Assembly (NCBI GenBank): GCA_934533005.1
Contig: CAKTBC010000016.1
Coordinates: 1-26,287 of the forward strand
Direction: 5' to 3'
DNA from: an uncultured Oscillospiraceae bacterium
GTDB lineage: Bacteria; Bacillota; Clostridia; Oscillospirales; Oscillospiraceae
Length of the DNA stretch: 26,287 nt
The stretch's first letter is position 1. Each line of letters opens with the position of its first letter. The notes beneath the pieces were generated by a model that worked only from the letters and a program-made list of their open reading frames with translations, was not told the origin of the DNA and ran no database searches. A program made the translations under genes and the position numbers. Shown here in pieces: positions 15,457-23,737 of the stretch.

Positions 15457-17796
15457 TCAGAAGCCGAAATATTCCCGGTACGCTTCCTCGTCCAGACCGA
15501 GCGCGAGGCAGAGATTTCTGGCGCTGTGGGCGGCGTAGCCGTCGGCGATGTTGGCGCGCAGCTCCTCCACCTGCCGTTCCCACGAGCCCTCGCTGCTGCC
15601 CCAGAGCGCGCGCTCGCGCGCCATTTCGCTCTCCAGAAGCGTGCGGAATTCGTCGATCTTCTCCGTGACATGCTCGTCGGAGAGCGTTGTTTTGACAAGC
15701 TCGGCATACCGTGTGAGAAGACGCTCACGAAAGTCCTCAATCCCGGCGAGCCAGCGGAGCGTGATGGCGATCTGCGCTCGCTGATCCTCGCCGAGGACAT
15801 TGTAAAAGCAGCGGTCTCTCTGCTGGAACGCCCAGTCGAGATCGTAAAAGGCGACCTGCCACGGCTCATCGCCGGTGCGGAAATACCGCACGTTGCTCGT
15901 GAGATCCACGTTGGCACAGTAGCCCTCCAGCAGCACCCAGTCCACGAAGCCGTCCATATCCACCGCCTCGCAGAAGCGCTCGTAGGCCTCCTCGCGCGTG
16001 AGCGATGTGTCCTTGTCTATGCCGAGCGCTTCGGTGTATACCGCCGAGGTTGTGGAGACCGGGGACGGCTCCATCGTTACGTCCTCCTTCGCCGTGCCGG
16101 TGAGATTGGCATAAAACTGGCGCGTGAGATCGTCCTTCAGGCAGTAGATGCCCCAGTAGCTGCCGTTGATGTACAGCACGCAGTAGCGGCTGCGCTGCGT
16201 CAGCGTGGTGTCAAGCTCCGCGCAGAGCGACTGCATGAGCTCGTTGCGGAACACCGTGGCCGGGTAGTCCTGCCCGGCGCGGATGGAAAGCTCGGTAAAC
16301 TCCGCCGGGCCTTCGCCGAAGATATCGTAGAAAAGCGTCTCTGCGCCATAGCATTTGCGAAACGAAACGCCGAGACTCTTTTTCGGCATGGAGAGGCTCG
16401 TCCGCCCCTTGAGCTCCACGCCGCAGTCGATGGAAAAGCTGCCCTCGGGGGCATAAAACGAGAGATTGGCTGCGCACTCCCGGTACTTCACCGCGCTGTA
16501 GTAGACCTCGGAAAAGCGTCGGGGCTCGTCGGTCACGAGACTCAGCACCGGCAGCTCATGCTCCTCGCCGAGGAAAAAGCCGAGCGTGAGCGGTTCGGAG
16601 GGCGCGCCGCCCTCCTCCACGGCGGCGGCACGGAGGACGGTCGTTTCGTCCAGCGTGATCGCGCCGGTATACGGCGTGCTCTGCGCCGTGGGGGCGGAGC
16701 CGTCGGTCGTATAGTAGATATCGCCCGCCGCGGCGAGCTTCACGCGCACCGGCTGCCCCGCATCGTATATGCCCGCTTCCCGGTTCGCCGTGGGCGTTTC
16801 GGAGATGAAACGGTAAGCCTCGGCCGTGTTCGGCTCGTTCGGCGTCTGCTCCCAGAGATAGAAAAAGCCGGTCTTTTTGTCCACACGCCCCATGCTGCGC
16901 CCGTAGGGAATGTCGTGCAGCCACACATAGTCCGCCGCGGTGCTCTCGCCGCGTTTGGTGAGATAGAGCGTGTCGCTCACTGCGTTGAACGCAAAGGGCG
17001 CCCGGATGCCGCCGCCGGAGGTCTCCCCCTCCTCGCCGACGCAGTAGATGAGGATCGAGCGTCCCTTCCCGAGCAGCCGGTCCGGGAGCGTCCATTTTCC
17101 CAGCTCGTTCCGATCGTCCGAAAGGCAGTAGTCGGAAAGGTTCACGGCCTTCGAGGACACATTCTTGATCTCGATCCAGTCGTAGTATTCGTCCCCGACG
17201 GGCATCGTGTCGTTGTAGACCGCCGCCTCGTAGATCAGAAGCGGGCTTTCGCTGACGCGGCTTTCGCAAAGCGCCTCATACCCGGCGGCGTCGTTCGGAT
17301 AGCCCGGCGTCGCCCAGACGCTTTCGGCGAAGTCCCCGTCGTTTTCCCGGCGCAGCACATGGTCGGACGGCAGCGCCGGATCGCACTCCACACTGTCGGC
17401 GATCGTCCCGTCCGGCGCGATGAGATAGAGCGTCTCCCCCTCGCCGAGGGCGAACGACGTGTGCAGCTCGCCGCCGCGCGCAGTCTTGTCCTTGCGCGAG
17501 GCAAACACAACACACCGCCCGCCGCGCGCGATCGTCGCGTTGGCAGGAAATTCCCACACAGTCTTGCCATCGGACACGCTCCAGCCCTTGAGCCGGGCGA
17601 CACGGCTGTTCGACGTATTTTCCAGCTCGAACCAGTCGGAAAACTCGCCGTCGGCGTCCTGGATCGTCGCGTGGTTTTTATACATTATCTCGGAGATGCG
17701 CACCGACGGCGTGCCGTCCGCCGCCGCGGCGGTGCCGGGCAGCACGAGCGCGAGCGCGAGCAGCGCCGCGGTGAGCGTCTTTACGGTTTTTCTCAT
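15457..17796 (-). CDS. Secreted CotH-like protein with lamin-tail domains
   Basis: The 779-residue protein begins with a signal peptide (MRKTVKTLT, hydrophobic core, AAAA). Residues about 30-140 and 180-290 look like two lamin-tail (LTD) domains, each with a D(W)FELEN or DWIEIKN strand. Residues about 340-408 resemble the short chitobiase-C-terminal fold (IYYTTDGSAPT). Residues about 414-715 match the CotH family, with ELKGRTSLSMPKKSLGV, YINGSYWGIYCLKD, NVDLTSNVRYF and FYDLDWAF (652-657). CotH proteins of spores are kinases that phosphorylate coat proteins; the secreted LTD-linked relatives have no settled role. Its ATG overlaps the methyltransferase stop (ATGA). It precedes cbiA in the same run, but nothing links it to B12 functionally. 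Confidence 0.9.
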   Translation of the reverse strand: MRKTVKTLTAALLALALVLPGTAAAADGTPSVRISEIMYKNHATIQDADGEFSDWFELENTSNSRVARLKGWSVSDGKTVWEFPANATIARGGRCVVFASRKDKTARGGELHTSFALGEGETLYLIAPDGTIADSVECDPALPSDHVLRRENDGDFAESVWATPGYPNDAAGYEALCESRVSESPLLIYEAAVYNDTMPVGDEYYDWIEIKNVSSKAVNLSDYCLSDDRNELGKWTLPDRLLGKGRSILIYCVGEEGETSGGGIRAPFAFNAVSDTLYLTKRGESTAADYVWLHDIPYGRSMGRVDKKTGFFYLWEQTPNEPNTAEAYRFISETPTANREAGIYDAGQPVRVKLAAAGDIYYTTDGSAPTAQSTPYTGAITLDETTVLRAAAVEEGGAPSEPLTLGFFLGEEHELPVLSLVTDEPRRFSEVYYSAVKYRECAANLSFYAPEGSFSIDCGVELKGRTSLSMPKKSLGVSFRKCYGAETLFYDIFGEGPAEFTELSIRAGQDYPATVFRNELMQSLCAELDTTLTQRSRYCVLYINGSYWGIYCLKDDLTRQFYANLTGTAKEDVTMEPSPVSTTSAVYTEALGIDKDTSLTREEAYERFCEAVDMDGFVDWVLLEGYCANVDLTSNVRYFRTGDEPWQVAFYDLDWAFQQRDRCFYNVLGEDQRAQIAITLRWLAGIEDFRERLLTRYAELVKTTLSDEHVTEKIDEFRTLLESEMARERALWGSSEGSWERQVEELRANIADGYAAHSARNLCLALGLDEEAYREYFGF

Positions 17797-18632
17797 AACG
17801 ATCGTTCCTTTTCCCGGCAGAGCGTGCCGAGCTGGTAAAAGGCCACGGCGCTGGCCGCCGCCACGTTCAGGCTGTCCACGCCGTGGGACATGGGGATGCG
17901 CACGGTATAGTCGCAGTTCGCAATGGTATCGTCCGCGAGCCCGTCGCCCTCCGTGCCGAGACAGAGCGCCAGCTTTTTGATCTTCGCAAGGCGCGGATCG
18001 GCAATGCTGAGACTATCCTCCCGCAGCGCGAGCGCGGCGGTTTCAAAGCTGAGCGCGTGCAGCGTATCCTGCCAGCGCTCCCCCGCCGGGAGATATGTCC
18101 ACGGCACCTGGAAAACGGTGCCCATGCTCACGCGCGCGGCGCGGCGGTACAAGGGATCGCTCCCGGCCTCGGTGAGCAGCACGGCGTCCATGCCGAGTGC
18201 CGCCGCGCTGCGGAAGATCGCGCCGATGTTTGTCGGGTTCATCACGTTCTCTAAGACCGCCACGCGCGAGGCATTCCGGCAGAGCGTTTCGACCGGCGGC
18301 AGCGCCCGGCGGCGCATGCAGCAGAGCATGCCGCGCGTTAAATGAAACCCCGTAAGCTGCACAAGCACGCTGTCGGAGGCGGTAAACACCGGCACATCCG
18401 CGCCGAGGCGCGCTAAGATCTCCGCGCCCGCGCCGCTCACGTGCCGCGCCTCCATGAGCACCGACACCGGCTCATACCCGGCATCGAGCGCCCGGCCGAT
18501 GACGAGCGGGCTCTCGGCGATGAACATGGCGTTTTCGGGGTCTGCCCGGTTGATGAGCTGGTTTTCGGTCAGCCGGGCATAAACGTCCAACGCCGGAGAG
18601 GAAAAGTCCGTGATTTCGACAAGTTTCGACAT
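17793..18632 (-). CDS. TrmH/SpoU-family RNA 2'-O-methyltransferase
   Basis: SpoU-family enzymes methylate the 2'-hydroxyl of a tRNA or rRNA nucleotide using SAM bound in a C-terminal trefoil knot. All three family motifs are present: NVMNPTNIGAIFRSAAALG (129-147), CLGTEGDGL (224-232) and IPMSHGVDSLNVAAASAV (246-263). The N-terminus is a substrate-binding region with FIAESPLVIGRAL. I start at ATG 18632 (MSKLVE), giving 279 residues; a GTG ten codons earlier is in frame, but the resulting extension overlaps the DUF1294 gene. The RNA target cannot be told from sequence. It lies 5 nt after DUF1294. Confidence 0.93.
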   Translation of the reverse strand: MSKLVEITDFSSPALDVYARLTENQLINRADPENAMFIAESPLVIGRALDAGYEPVSVLMEARHVSGAGAEILARLGADVPVFTASDSVLVQLTGFHLTRGMLCCMRRRALPPVETLCRNASRVAVLENVMNPTNIGAIFRSAAALGMDAVLLTEAGSDPLYRRAARVSMGTVFQVPWTYLPAGERWQDTLHALSFETAALALREDSLSIADPRLAKIKKLALCLGTEGDGLADDTIANCDYTVRIPMSHGVDSLNVAAASAVAFYQLGTLCREKERSL

Positions 18633-18637
18633 ATTCC

Positions 18638-18919
18638 TTATCCCCGGAAGAAGAGCAGCCACACGCCGAGCGCGATGTGGACAAAGAGGAACACCGGCAC
18701 AAGTATCAGAAATTTTTTATGCTTTGTCTTGTGATGCAGGCTTGCCATGCCGAGCCACTCGCCCAGACTGCCGCCGAGCGCCGCGATCAGGAGAAGCGTT
18801 ATTTCCGGAATGCGCCGCGCCTTTCGTATCGCGTTTGTTTTGTCCACCGCCATGAGAATGTACGCCGCCGCGTTCATTCCGAGCAGGTACGCGAACAGGA
18901 GGATGCTCTTTGTTTCCAT
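18638..18919 (-). CDS. DUF1294 small membrane protein
   Basis: The 93-residue protein matches the DUF1294 pattern: a first membrane segment, then DKTNAIRKARRIPE, a second segment with LGGSLGEWLGM, the basic turn HHKTKHKKF, and a last hydrophobic segment ending in WLLFFRG. Function is unknown for the family. The ATG has AAGGAA with about 8 nt spacing. Its first 203 nt overlap the 3' end of the preceding radical SAM gene in another frame. The match to the family pattern makes this a real gene and the overlap is the oddity. Confidence 0.9.
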   Translation of the reverse strand: METKSILLFAYLLGMNAAAYILMAVDKTNAIRKARRIPEITLLLIAALGGSLGEWLGMASLHHKTKHKKFLILVPVFLFVHIALGVWLLFFRG

Positions 18920-20765
18920 GCTTCTTTTCCTTTCCTTCGCCGGGAGCGGGCTGTTTTTCGCTCTTTGCCGGGTGCACGAGGCACTTTCCGCCGTAGCCGA
19001 TCAGATCCTCGCGCCCGGCCGATACGAGCGCTTCGCGCACGAGCCGGGCGTTTTTGGGGTCGGTATACTGCAAAAGCGCTCGCTGCATCGCCTTTTCGTG
19101 CGCGTCCGTCGGGACGTACACATCCTTCATCGTGATGGGATCGATGCCCGTGTGGTACATGCAGGTGCTGATCGTGCCGGGCGTGGGGTAAAAATCCTGC
19201 ACCTGCTCGGGGCGGGCGTTGTGCGCTTTCAGATACAGCGCGAGCGCCACCGCATCCTCCATCCGGCTGCCCGGGTGCGAGGACATCAGATATGGCACAA
19301 CGAACTGCGCCTTGCCGTAGCGCGCGTTGAGCGCGTGGTATTTTTCGAGAAACCGCTCGTACACCGCCGCCGGCGGCTTGCCCATATAGCCGAGCACCGT
19401 ATCGACGCAGTGCTCCGGCGCCACCTTGAGCTGGCCGGAGATGTGGTTTTGCACAAGCTCCGAAAGGAACGGACTGTTCTTATCGCAGAGAACATAGTCA
19501 AACCTCACGCCGGAGCGCACGAACACCTTCTTGACGCCCGGGATGGCGCGCAGCTTCCGCAGCAGCGCGAGATAGTCCCGGTGGTCGGCCACGAGATTTT
19601 TACACGGCGTCGGCGCAAGGCAGTGCTTTAAAGGGCACATGCCGTCTTTGAGCTGCTTTTTGCAGCTCGGGCCGCGGAAGTTCGCCGTCGGGCCGCCGAC
19701 ATCGGAGACATAGCCCTTCCAGAGCGGGTGGTGCGTCATGGCCTCCACCTCGCGGATGACGGATTCGTGGCTGCGCGATGTGACCATCCGTCCCTGGTGG
19801 AACGCGAGCGAGCAGAAGTTGCACCCGCCGAAGCACCCGCGGTTGTGGATGACACTGAAGCGCACCTCCTCAATGGCCGGAACGCCGCCGAGCGGCTCGT
19901 ACATCGGGTGCGGCTCGCGCGTATAGGGAAGCGCCGCCACGGCGTCGAGCTCCTCCGTTTTGAGCGGCATAGCCGGCGGGTAAACGACAAGGAATTTATC
20001 CCCGTGCGCCTGGGCAAGCGTCCGGCCCCGGATGGGGTCGTGCTCGGCATACTCCGCGCGCGTGGCGAGCGCGTACTGCTTCCTATCCTCGCGCACCTGC
20101 TCAAACGACGGCAGGATCACCGCGCCCTCCGGCGCTTTGTCGGCAATGACCGCCGTGCCGCGGATGCCTCGCAGCGGCTTTCCGTCGCGCAGGCGGTTTG
20201 CGGCCTCGAGCGTTGCGCGCTCGCCCATGCCGTAGACGAGAATGTCGGCGCGCGCGTCGAAAATGACGCTCCGGCGCACCTTATCGTCCCAGTAATCGTA
20301 ATGCGCAAACCGGCGGAGCGAGGCCTCCATCCCGCCAAGCAGAACGGGGATGCCGGGGAACGCCTGCCGCGCACGGTTGGCGTAAACAGTGCAGGCGCGG
20401 TCGGGCCGCAGCCCGGCCTTTCGTCCCGGAGAGTAAAAATCCTCGCCGCGGCGCTTTTTCGCCGCCGTATAGTGCGCCACCATGCTGTCCAAATTGCCTG
20501 CGCCGATGAAAACACCGAGCTCCGGCCGCCCCATCGCCTCAAACGCGGCGTCGTCGTGCCACGCGGGCTGCGCGAGCACCGCCACGCGATAGCCCGCGTC
20601 CTCGAGCAGCCGCCCGATGACGGCCGCGCCGAACGACGGGTGATCCACGTAGGCGTCGCCCGTCACGAGCAGTATATCGTACCAGTCCCAGCCGCGCGCG
20701 AGCATGTCCGCGCGCGATACGGGCAGAAAATCCTTCGTATCCGTTTTACGTATCCTCCCGGTCAT
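18717..20765 (-). CDS. YgiQ-family radical SAM protein (UPF0313)
   Basis: The start ATG 20765 has GGGAGG 6 nt upstream and gives FLPVSRADMLARGWDWYD at residues 13-30, as in YgiQ proteins. The N-terminal region has VTGDAYVDHPSFG and GGMEASLRRFAHYDYWDD. The radical SAM cluster motif is RGCFGGCNFC (Cys311, 315, 318), followed by GGPTANF and a second cysteine-rich segment. The family function is not established. Up to about residue 615 the protein looks conserved. The remaining 67 residues (rich in Arg, Gly, His, Asn) are read out of frame through DUF1294, so the natural end may be earlier or the tail is disordered. It overlaps the preceding gene by 20 nt. Confidence 0.92.
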   Translation of the reverse strand: MTGRIRKTDTKDFLPVSRADMLARGWDWYDILLVTGDAYVDHPSFGAAVIGRLLEDAGYRVAVLAQPAWHDDAAFEAMGRPELGVFIGAGNLDSMVAHYTAAKKRRGEDFYSPGRKAGLRPDRACTVYANRARQAFPGIPVLLGGMEASLRRFAHYDYWDDKVRRSVIFDARADILVYGMGERATLEAANRLRDGKPLRGIRGTAVIADKAPEGAVILPSFEQVREDRKQYALATRAEYAEHDPIRGRTLAQAHGDKFLVVYPPAMPLKTEELDAVAALPYTREPHPMYEPLGGVPAIEEVRFSVIHNRGCFGGCNFCSLAFHQGRMVTSRSHESVIREVEAMTHHPLWKGYVSDVGGPTANFRGPSCKKQLKDGMCPLKHCLAPTPCKNLVADHRDYLALLRKLRAIPGVKKVFVRSGVRFDYVLCDKNSPFLSELVQNHISGQLKVAPEHCVDTVLGYMGKPPAAVYERFLEKYHALNARYGKAQFVVPYLMSSHPGSRMEDAVALALYLKAHNARPEQVQDFYPTPGTISTCMYHTGIDPITMKDVYVPTDAHEKAMQRALLQYTDPKNARLVREALVSAGREDLIGYGGKCLVHPAKSEKQPAPGEGKEKKHGNKEHPPVRVPARNERGGVHSHGGGQNKRDTKGAAHSGNNASPDRGARRQSGRVARHGKPASQDKA

Positions 20766-21528
20766 CCATGACCTCCCAGATCGCCGTTTCGGCGAGCGTG
20801 GCGGCGGCGCGGCAGCAGTAGCGCCGTTTTTCCTCGTCTCCGCCGCCGGAGACGGCGATGAAATCCGCCCATTTTCCGGGACGGACGCGGAGCGCGTTGC
20901 GTAGCGGCGGGAGAAAATCACCCCGCGCCATTGCGAGCAGCGGCAGTATCTCATACGCCGAGGCGGTCGCGGCGTTGTCGCCGCGCAGCAGTCCCCGCCG
21001 GAGATCGATCGCCGGGTACATCCGCAGCACAAAGCCGATGCGCGTTTCCGGAAGCTGCCGCTGCGCGCGCGTATCGCGCACAAGCTTCACGGCGCGCACA
21101 TGCGCGCACGCCATATGCGAGAGCATTTTAAAGCGCAGATTGAGATTGCGGCTGGCGCTCTTTTTCCATACGAGCTCGTTCGGCTCATAGAACGTGATAT
21201 ATTCATCCGTCAGATGACCGAATGCGCGCGCCGCGCGCCCGGCGTAGCGCAGGAAGCAGCGGAGATTGTCCTCCTTGAGCCAGCCGCCCTTCGCGGTGAA
21301 CCACGCCGGATCCTCCCCGGCATAAAGGCACAGCACCGGCTGCTCGCCGCAGGCAATGCACCGGATGAGCGCTTCGCGCACGGCCTCCACGGCCTCGGCG
21401 TTCGCGTGCCCTTCCGCGGGTTCGAGCAGCGCCCACGGCGCGAAAACAACGCGCCGCTCACCGCTCACCGAAGGCGCGCCGGCATACAGCCGCGGGATCG
21501 TATTCTCTTTTTCCGGCGCTTTCTCCAT
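20746..21528 (-). CDS. Truncated GH1-like (beta-glucosidase-related) protein
   Basis: The 260-residue protein resembles the N-terminal and central part of family 1 glycoside hydrolases: PVLCLYAGEDPAWFTAKGGW near residue 65, FLRYAGRAARAFGHL, then ITFYEPNE at the position of the acid/base motif TFNEP. Later, FLPPLRNALR and GKWADFIAVS match the region before the DFIGLNYY strand. The C-terminal portion with the nucleophile motif (ITENG) is absent, so normal glycosidase activity is doubtful. I start at ATG 21528; the ATG at 21558 falls at the predicted transcription start and has no ribosome binding site. The GGGGAG before ATG 21528 is very close. First gene of the run; overlaps ygiQ by 20 nt. GH1 origin is inferred by eye. 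Confidence 0.7.
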   Translation of the reverse strand: MEKAPEKENTIPRLYAGAPSVSGERRVVFAPWALLEPAEGHANAEAVEAVREALIRCIACGEQPVLCLYAGEDPAWFTAKGGWLKEDNLRCFLRYAGRAARAFGHLTDEYITFYEPNELVWKKSASRNLNLRFKMLSHMACAHVRAVKLVRDTRAQRQLPETRIGFVLRMYPAIDLRRGLLRGDNAATASAYEILPLLAMARGDFLPPLRNALRVRPGKWADFIAVSGGGDEEKRRYCCRAAATLAETAIWEVMDDREDT

Positions 21529-21563
21529 GGCTCCCCGCCCATATCTATAATTTTGCATGATAT

Positions 21564-21592
21564 AGAATAGTATTTTTCCGCGCCGGTGTCAA
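21564..21592 (-). promoter_or_regulatory. Minus-strand promoter of the GH1-like to cbi gene run
   Basis: A perfect -35 TTGACA (21592-21587), a 17-nt spacer and a -10 TATTCT (21569-21564) are present. This is the only strong promoter I can see ahead of the genes from 21528 down to 4375. Weaker internal promoters cannot be excluded by eye. Confidence 0.7.
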
Positions 21593-21597
21593 TCGCC

Positions 21598-21625
21598 TTG
21601 CAAAAACGCGGCGAGCGTGTATAAT
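21598..21625 (+). promoter_or_regulatory. pncB promoter
   Basis: A -35 TTGCAA (21598-21603), a 16-nt spacer and a perfect -10 TATAAT (21620-21625) are present. Its -10 box lies immediately before the upstream in-frame ATG at 21627. That argues against 21627 as the start codon and for 21660. Confidence 0.72.
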
Positions 21626-21659
21626 TATGGGGATACTACCGGCAGGAGGATATTTTGCC

Positions 21660-23132
21660 ATGAACGTTCGCAGCGACCAGAACCTCTCCATGCTCTGCGA
21701 TTTTTACGAGCTGACGATGGGCAACGGCTATTTCCGCAACGGATACAAGGACCGCATCACCTATTTCGATCTCTTCTTCCGGCAGGTGCCGGACGGCGGC
21801 GGCTTTGCCATCGCCGCTGGACTGGAGCAGGTCGTAGAATATATCACGAATCTCCATTTTTCCGAGGAGGATATCGCCTTCCTCCGCTCCCGGAACATTT
21901 TCTGCGAGGCGTTTTTGCAGTACCTCCGCGATTTCCGCTTCACCGGCGACATCTGGGCGGTGCCGGAGGGCACGCCCGTGTTCCCGCGCGAGCCGCTCAT
22001 CACGGTGCGCGCCCCCGCGATCGAGGCGCAACTCGTGGAGACGTATCTCCTGCTCGCGGTGAACCACCAGTCGCTCATCGCCACAAAGGCGAGCCGCATC
22101 GTCCGCGCCGCGCGGGGCCGCGCGCTGATGGAGTTCGGCTCCCGCCGGGCGCAGGGAGCGGACGCGGCGATCCTCGGCGCGCGCGCGGCGTATATCGCGG
22201 GCTGCTCCGGCACCGCCTGCACGATCTCCGACCAGCTCTACGGCGTCCCCGCGCTCGGCACAATGGCGCACTCGTGGGTGCAGATGTTCGATTCCGAGTA
22301 TGAGGCTTTCCGCACCTACTGCGAGAGCTACCCGACGAACGCCGTGCTGCTCGTGGACACCTACAACACGCTCAAATCCGGCATTCCGAACGCGATCCGC
22401 GCGTTCAACGATGTTCTCAAGCCCATGGGCATCACCAAGTGCGGCATCCGGCTCGACTCCGGCGACATGGCCTATCTCACGAAGGAGGCCCGCCGCATGC
22501 TCGACGAGGCCGGCTGGCAGAGCTGCACGATCACCTGCTCCAACTCGCTCGACGAATACATCATCCAGGACCTCCTTCTGCAGGGCGCGTGCATTGATTC
22601 CTTCGGCGTCGGCGAGCGGCTCATCACCGCCAAGAGCGAGCCGGTGTTCGGCGGCGTCTACAAGCTCGTCGCGGTCGAGCGCGAATCGGGCGAGATTGTC
22701 CCGAAGATCAAGGTGAGCGAGAATGTCGCCAAGATCACGATCCCCCATTTCAAGAAGTTCTACCGGTTCTATGACCGCACAAACGGCAAGGCGCTCGCGG
22801 ACTATCTCTGCCTTTATGACGAGACGCCGGACGATACGCAGCCGCTCACGATCTTCCACCCGGAAAACACGTGGAAGCGCAAAACGCTCACCGACTTCCG
22901 TGCCGAGAATATGATGGTCCCCGTGTTCCGCGCGGGCGAGCTCGTCTATGAGCTACCGACGCTGGAGGAGATCCGGAAGCGCTGTGCCGAGCAGCTCGAA
23001 ACGCTCTGGCCGGAGGTGCGCCGGTTTGAAAACCCGCACGGGTACTACGTTGACCTCTCCGACCGGCTGTGGGATATCCGGCACGACCTTCTCGTCAACG
23101 CCGGCCATTCGCAGATCCCGGAAAAAAAGTAA
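21660..23132 (+). CDS. pncB: Nicotinate phosphoribosyltransferase
   Basis: The enzyme makes nicotinate mononucleotide from nicotinate and PRPP, with ATP, in NAD salvage. The 490-residue protein shows DFYELTMGNGYF at residues 14-25, EFGSRRAQG at 159-166, the phosphorylated histidine motif LGTMAHSW (His204) and IRLDSGDMAYLTKE in the PRPP-binding barrel. I start at ATG 21660, 10 nt after AGGAGG, because the upstream ATG 21627 coincides with the promoter. It is monocistronic, with its own promoter and terminator, and is divergent from the GH1-like gene. No NAD-related regulatory site is evident. Confidence 0.96.
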   Translation: MNVRSDQNLSMLCDFYELTMGNGYFRNGYKDRITYFDLFFRQVPDGGGFAIAAGLEQVVEYITNLHFSEEDIAFLRSRNIFCEAFLQYLRDFRFTGDIWAVPEGTPVFPREPLITVRAPAIEAQLVETYLLLAVNHQSLIATKASRIVRAARGRALMEFGSRRAQGADAAILGARAAYIAGCSGTACTISDQLYGVPALGTMAHSWVQMFDSEYEAFRTYCESYPTNAVLLVDTYNTLKSGIPNAIRAFNDVLKPMGITKCGIRLDSGDMAYLTKEARRMLDEAGWQSCTITCSNSLDEYIIQDLLLQGACIDSFGVGERLITAKSEPVFGGVYKLVAVERESGEIVPKIKVSENVAKITIPHFKKFYRFYDRTNGKALADYLCLYDETPDDTQPLTIFHPENTWKRKTLTDFRAENMMVPVFRAGELVYELPTLEEIRKRCAEQLETLWPEVRRFENPHGYYVDLSDRLWDIRHDLLVNAGHSQIPEKK

Positions 23133-23150
23133 ACCCCCTTTATATGCAGA

Positions 23151-23184
23151 AAACCCTGTAGCCGCGATAGCTACAGGGTTTTTT
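23151..23184. terminator. Bidirectional intrinsic terminator between pncB and the SWIM gene
   Basis: A 9-bp stem (CCCTGTAGC at 23154-23162 with GCTACAGGG at 23170-23178) closes a 7-nt loop and is extended by A-T pairs. It is followed by six Ts on the plus strand, and by a shorter T run on the minus strand. The two genes converge on it, so it probably serves both. Confidence 0.9.
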
Positions 23185-23228
23185 CTGTTATAACCGGGAT
23201 CGTCTCAATGTTTTTGCCGGGGAGAGCA

Positions 23229-23720
23229 TCATTCGTATTCGTCATACTCTTCGCTATGTCCTTCGCCGTCCGGCAGATTTGAGTCAATGAACCATTCGCG
23301 CAGCCAATCCGGCGCCTCACGCAGCAGCTCCACCAACGCTTCTCGCAGTTCGTCCTTCTTCATTCCCCAGATATACCGGGTCAGGCACGTTTCACGGGCC
23401 CGCTGCTGTCGTTCCTGCTCCTCCCAATAGGCTTCCAGCTCTTCTTTGTACTTTTCCGCCTCCTCCGGAAAGGCCGTAAAAAAAGCCGCGACCATATGCT
23501 TGCAAACGATCTTTCTTCCCGCGGCGTGCGGGCAGGTGCAGCTGGAGCTCCGGGGATGGGCGGTATTGACGGTCACTTCATAAAGAGCGCCCTCGCTTCC
23601 GAGCACTCTGGTATGCAGCATCCCCGCCGGATCTATTTTCACGGGCAGAACCTTTTTTGCGCGGAAGTATTCGTATCCGCGATATGCGGATCGTCCGCGG
23701 GCTAAGCTCAAAACACTCAT
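23229..23720 (-). CDS. Small SWIM zinc-finger protein
   Basis: The 163-residue protein carries the SWIM zinc-binding motif CTCPHAAGRKIVCKH (Cys61, Cys63, Cys73, His75), after a short N-terminal beta-rich region with RGYEYFRAKKV. The rest is strongly charged and probably helical (EEAEKYKEELEAYWEEQE), ending in an acidic tail. SWIM fingers bind DNA or proteins and usually sit on larger proteins such as helicases; here the motif is on a small protein alone. I start at ATG 23720, which has AGGAG about 6 nt upstream; an earlier in-frame start at 23750 is less likely. The partner or role is unknown. Confidence 0.88.
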   Translation of the reverse strand: MSVLSLARGRSAYRGYEYFRAKKVLPVKIDPAGMLHTRVLGSEGALYEVTVNTAHPRSSSCTCPHAAGRKIVCKHMVAAFFTAFPEEAEKYKEELEAYWEEQERQQRARETCLTRYIWGMKKDELREALVELLREAPDWLREWFIDSNLPDGEGHSEEYDEYE

Positions 23721-23737
23721 AGCAGCTCCTTTCTCCA

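Noticed and set aside
13957..17838. A plus-strand open frame of about 1290 codons opposite cbiC, cbiA and the CotH-like gene
   Set aside because: It covers several genes with clear family motifs on the minus strand and has the Arg/Ala-rich make-up of antisense reading in GC-rich DNA.
21627..21659. An earlier pncB start at ATG 21627
   Set aside because: The ATG lies directly after the TATAAT -10 box and before the probable transcription start, and the AGGAGG site is positioned for ATG 21660.
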